Assembly: GCA_900618425.1 (NCBI GenBank) | Contig: UZAN01039539.1 | Location: 71,792-135,791 of the forward strand | Origin: Echinostoma caproni | Lineage: Eukaryota > Platyhelminthes > Trematoda > Plagiorchiida > Echinostomatidae | Reading direction: 5' to 3' | DNA length: 64,000 nt | Shown here: positions 62,042 through 64,000 of the stretch, in pieces | Layout: the number at the start of each line of letters is the position of its first letter | How positions within the stretch are numbered: position 1 is the stretch's first letter | Notes under the pieces: generated by a model | Databases searched by the model: none | Seen by the model: the letters and a program-made list of their open reading frames with translations, nothing else | What the model was told of the DNA's origin: nothing | Program-made: the position numbers and the translations under genes

Positions 62042-64000
62042 GTGAGTTTCTTTCTCGCTCTCTCTTTCTCCCCAATTCACGGGCATTATTCGGGGCTGGT
62101 CAAACAGAAAATAACAAGTCAAACCATTGTCAGTTTTAATCAGCGAATGCCAGATGGCCAGATAATGTGTCACACGGAATCGGCAACGAGCAGGACAGCG
62201 GGACAGGAACAGCGAGCAGCGATTACTACAAATGATTTGGATTCAGTTACGAAAACAATGATCTGTTGTACGGTCCTGACGTGAACATGACTTAATGAAA
62301 CAGAAACAGAATTAGGCATTATAATTTTCTCAAGAAATTTACTAATTGTTATTAAACTCCACGGGATTTCATACATGTATTTCCTTCTGTTGGCTTAAAA
62401 ATGGGAATCACGAACAGGGTTAAACATTTACTTCCAGACACATTTCTCTGCATCTCAACAGGTATAGTGTGGCATTAAACAACAATGCGATCGATTTCTC
62501 GTTTTATGTGGGCCTTTTTCCGTAGCATCACACAAGGAAATCTCCCTCTTATTCAGTTTGATATCTCACGAGATAATTTGATTGTGAGCTATGAAATGTG
62601 ATCGCTCCATTGTTTCACATCGTCGTGTTCTATTCACCCTTGACCCCAAACAATTAAATTTCCTTTCACTGAGCACTGAGCGGCTCCGTAAAACAAAAGT
62701 TAACGAGCATTCACAGTTCATCCCATATTATGTACAGATATTGTACTTGTCTAAAGTACGGGCTCCAATATCCTCGAATACGAGTTTACAATAACGCAAA
62801 ACTAGCTTCTTTAGGGCTTTTTCTCTTGTTTCCGCGTGTGTCGCGCTATTATTTCAAACAATCAATTATATGTACAGAGTTATTTCTTCCCTTTTATATT
62901 GATCTGTTCGACGGAATAATAATCTGTCCAATACTAAATTCAATACGAAGATAAAAGGAACAAGTACACAAGTTCTATAATGCATGAGCTATTGGGCACA
63001 TGCCCAGGATTTCGCCCGCATCCCATAGCTTTCACATTTCCAGTCCTCAATAAGATTGTCCTCAAGCACCTCCAGCAGTCCAGAAACACTCCCAATGATC
63101 CGTTACAGTTCGCTTAAAGGTCTAAGGGATCCACTTTTTACGCAGTTTCCACCCTAATTTATTTTACCGCATTTGTTGACAGGCAGAATGAAGATAAATC
63201 CTGATTTAAGTTTAAGACGAAGTTCAGTTGTTCCCCACTCTGGGTTCGAGAGTAAACCTGCAATATAGGGTTGATTGCATAGCAAACTGTGACAAAGATA
63301 GTTTTGCTCCACCTTCAGAATAGTACAGATTGTAATACATTCGCACTCCACGACGATAATCCCTTTTCAGTTCCTCAATCGTTCTCGGGTTTCGGGAGTA
63401 AACGACTCTCCTTAGGTATCTCACCACAAAAGCCGATCGAACTCATTCATTTATCAATATATCAGATGGTTCAGCTGTAATACGGGTTCTAATGCTTGCC
63501 CAGTTAATTCCATCGAGACCCCACATATTGTCCACAGTTGCTGATCTATGGTATACCCGGTGAACGTCGGCTAAGGGAAGCAGGATTGCCTCATCGCACT
63601 GCTTGATTGCAACTGAAAACAAGAGTAACACAAACATTAGGATCCAATAGTCATACAGTTTCGTAGTTGGTTGAAGGATAACAAGTTGCACCAATCGCGA
63701 AAACCGATCTAATCAGATCTCAGAGAGGATCAGAGGGAATTTAGTGTTCAAGGTCAAGGATGAGATAGGTAAGACGATGTGAAACGATAGGAGTAATGAC
63801 ACAGTAGAAGCTGTAACTCCTCAACCTGACACAAAACTGTTCAATCACTGTTTGTGATGCTGCTGTGCTGACTTGCTATCCAGCTGTCTGATGCTGGCAC
63901 CCTTGTTCTGCACAGTCGAAGTCCACTGGACAATAGAAAAACTCGAAATGATCGGGTGGTGATAGCTGAGCAAGCGCCAGGTACCTTTTTGCACCGGATA
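62042..64000. other. Start of intron 13
   Basis: Begins with GTGAGT after the LNS6 exon. No + strand exon with stalk or membrane-spanning character was found before the window ends. A candidate minus-strand exon is listed separately. Confidence 0.6.
63443..63612 (-). CDS. Candidate minus-strand exon, unrecognised
   Basis: A strong minus-strand acceptor (tgtttgtgttactcttgttttcag, ending at 63613) opens a phase-1 frame of about 56 residues that stops at 63443. It starts AIKQCDEAILLPLADVHRVY and includes DNMWGLDGINWASIRTR. A second protein-like frame follows immediately downstream on the same strand (63427-63224, with NPRTIEELKRDYRRG and SLSQFAMQSTLYC) but is out of frame. Either these are exons of an unrelated gene on the opposite strand or a frameshifted element relic. 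I do not recognise either part. Confidence 0.3.

Noticed and set aside
1..64000. CRISPR arrays, bacterial operons, ribosomal RNA genes.
   Set aside because: None present; all evidence points to animal intronic DNA.

Overview
This is a eukaryotic, AT-rich, intron-dominated window with two assembly gaps. A flatworm, most likely a trematode or close relative, is the best guess. The reasons are multi-kilobase introns, a decayed non-LTR retrotransposon 3' end of a type common in trematode genomes, tRNA-derived SINE-like repeats, and a hammerhead ribozyme inside a short retroelement with a pol III B-box, as in the schistosome Smalpha family. I cannot name the species.

The one gene I can identify with confidence is the C-terminal extracellular half of an alpha-neurexin-like gene on the + strand. 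It runs from about 3.5 kb to beyond the right-hand end of the window. I reconstruct 13 exons whose reading phases match at every junction. Exons from 33.8 kb onward are firm: LNS5 (33849-34227, 36094-36289, start of 37866-38193), EGF3 (rest of 37866-38193) and LNS6 (49714-50018, 53123-53291, 58043-58138, 61900-62041). Exons 3575-3702, 18172-18363, 18848-19158, 21441-21547, 22956-23200 and 26548-26638 probably encode a divergent, enlarged LNS4 and a basic LNS4-LNS5 linker. They rest on splice sites, phase and weak similarity. The upstream domains, stalk, transmembrane segment and cytoplasmic tail are not in the window.

The rest is intron. The 11.5-kb intron at 38.2-49.7 kb may hold a nested minus-strand gene (candidate exons 48774-49026, 47087-47259, 46261-46500). 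The last intron may hold part of another minus-strand gene (63443-63612). Neither is recognised. Repeats include a retrotransposon fragment (12740-13500), a tRNA-headed SINE (44200-44473) with a headless copy on the other strand (40045-40172), a second tRNA-like repeat (2386-2514), and microsatellites.

The most interesting items are three. An apparently intact hammerhead ribozyme lies on the minus strand at 56015-56069, inside the intron that sits exactly at neurexin splice site 4, and a decayed second copy lies at 42245-42298. The intron position at splice site 4 is conserved although no splice-site-4 exon is visible. A short, highly basic exon at 26548-26638 is followed by twin acceptors that could allow in-frame skipping.
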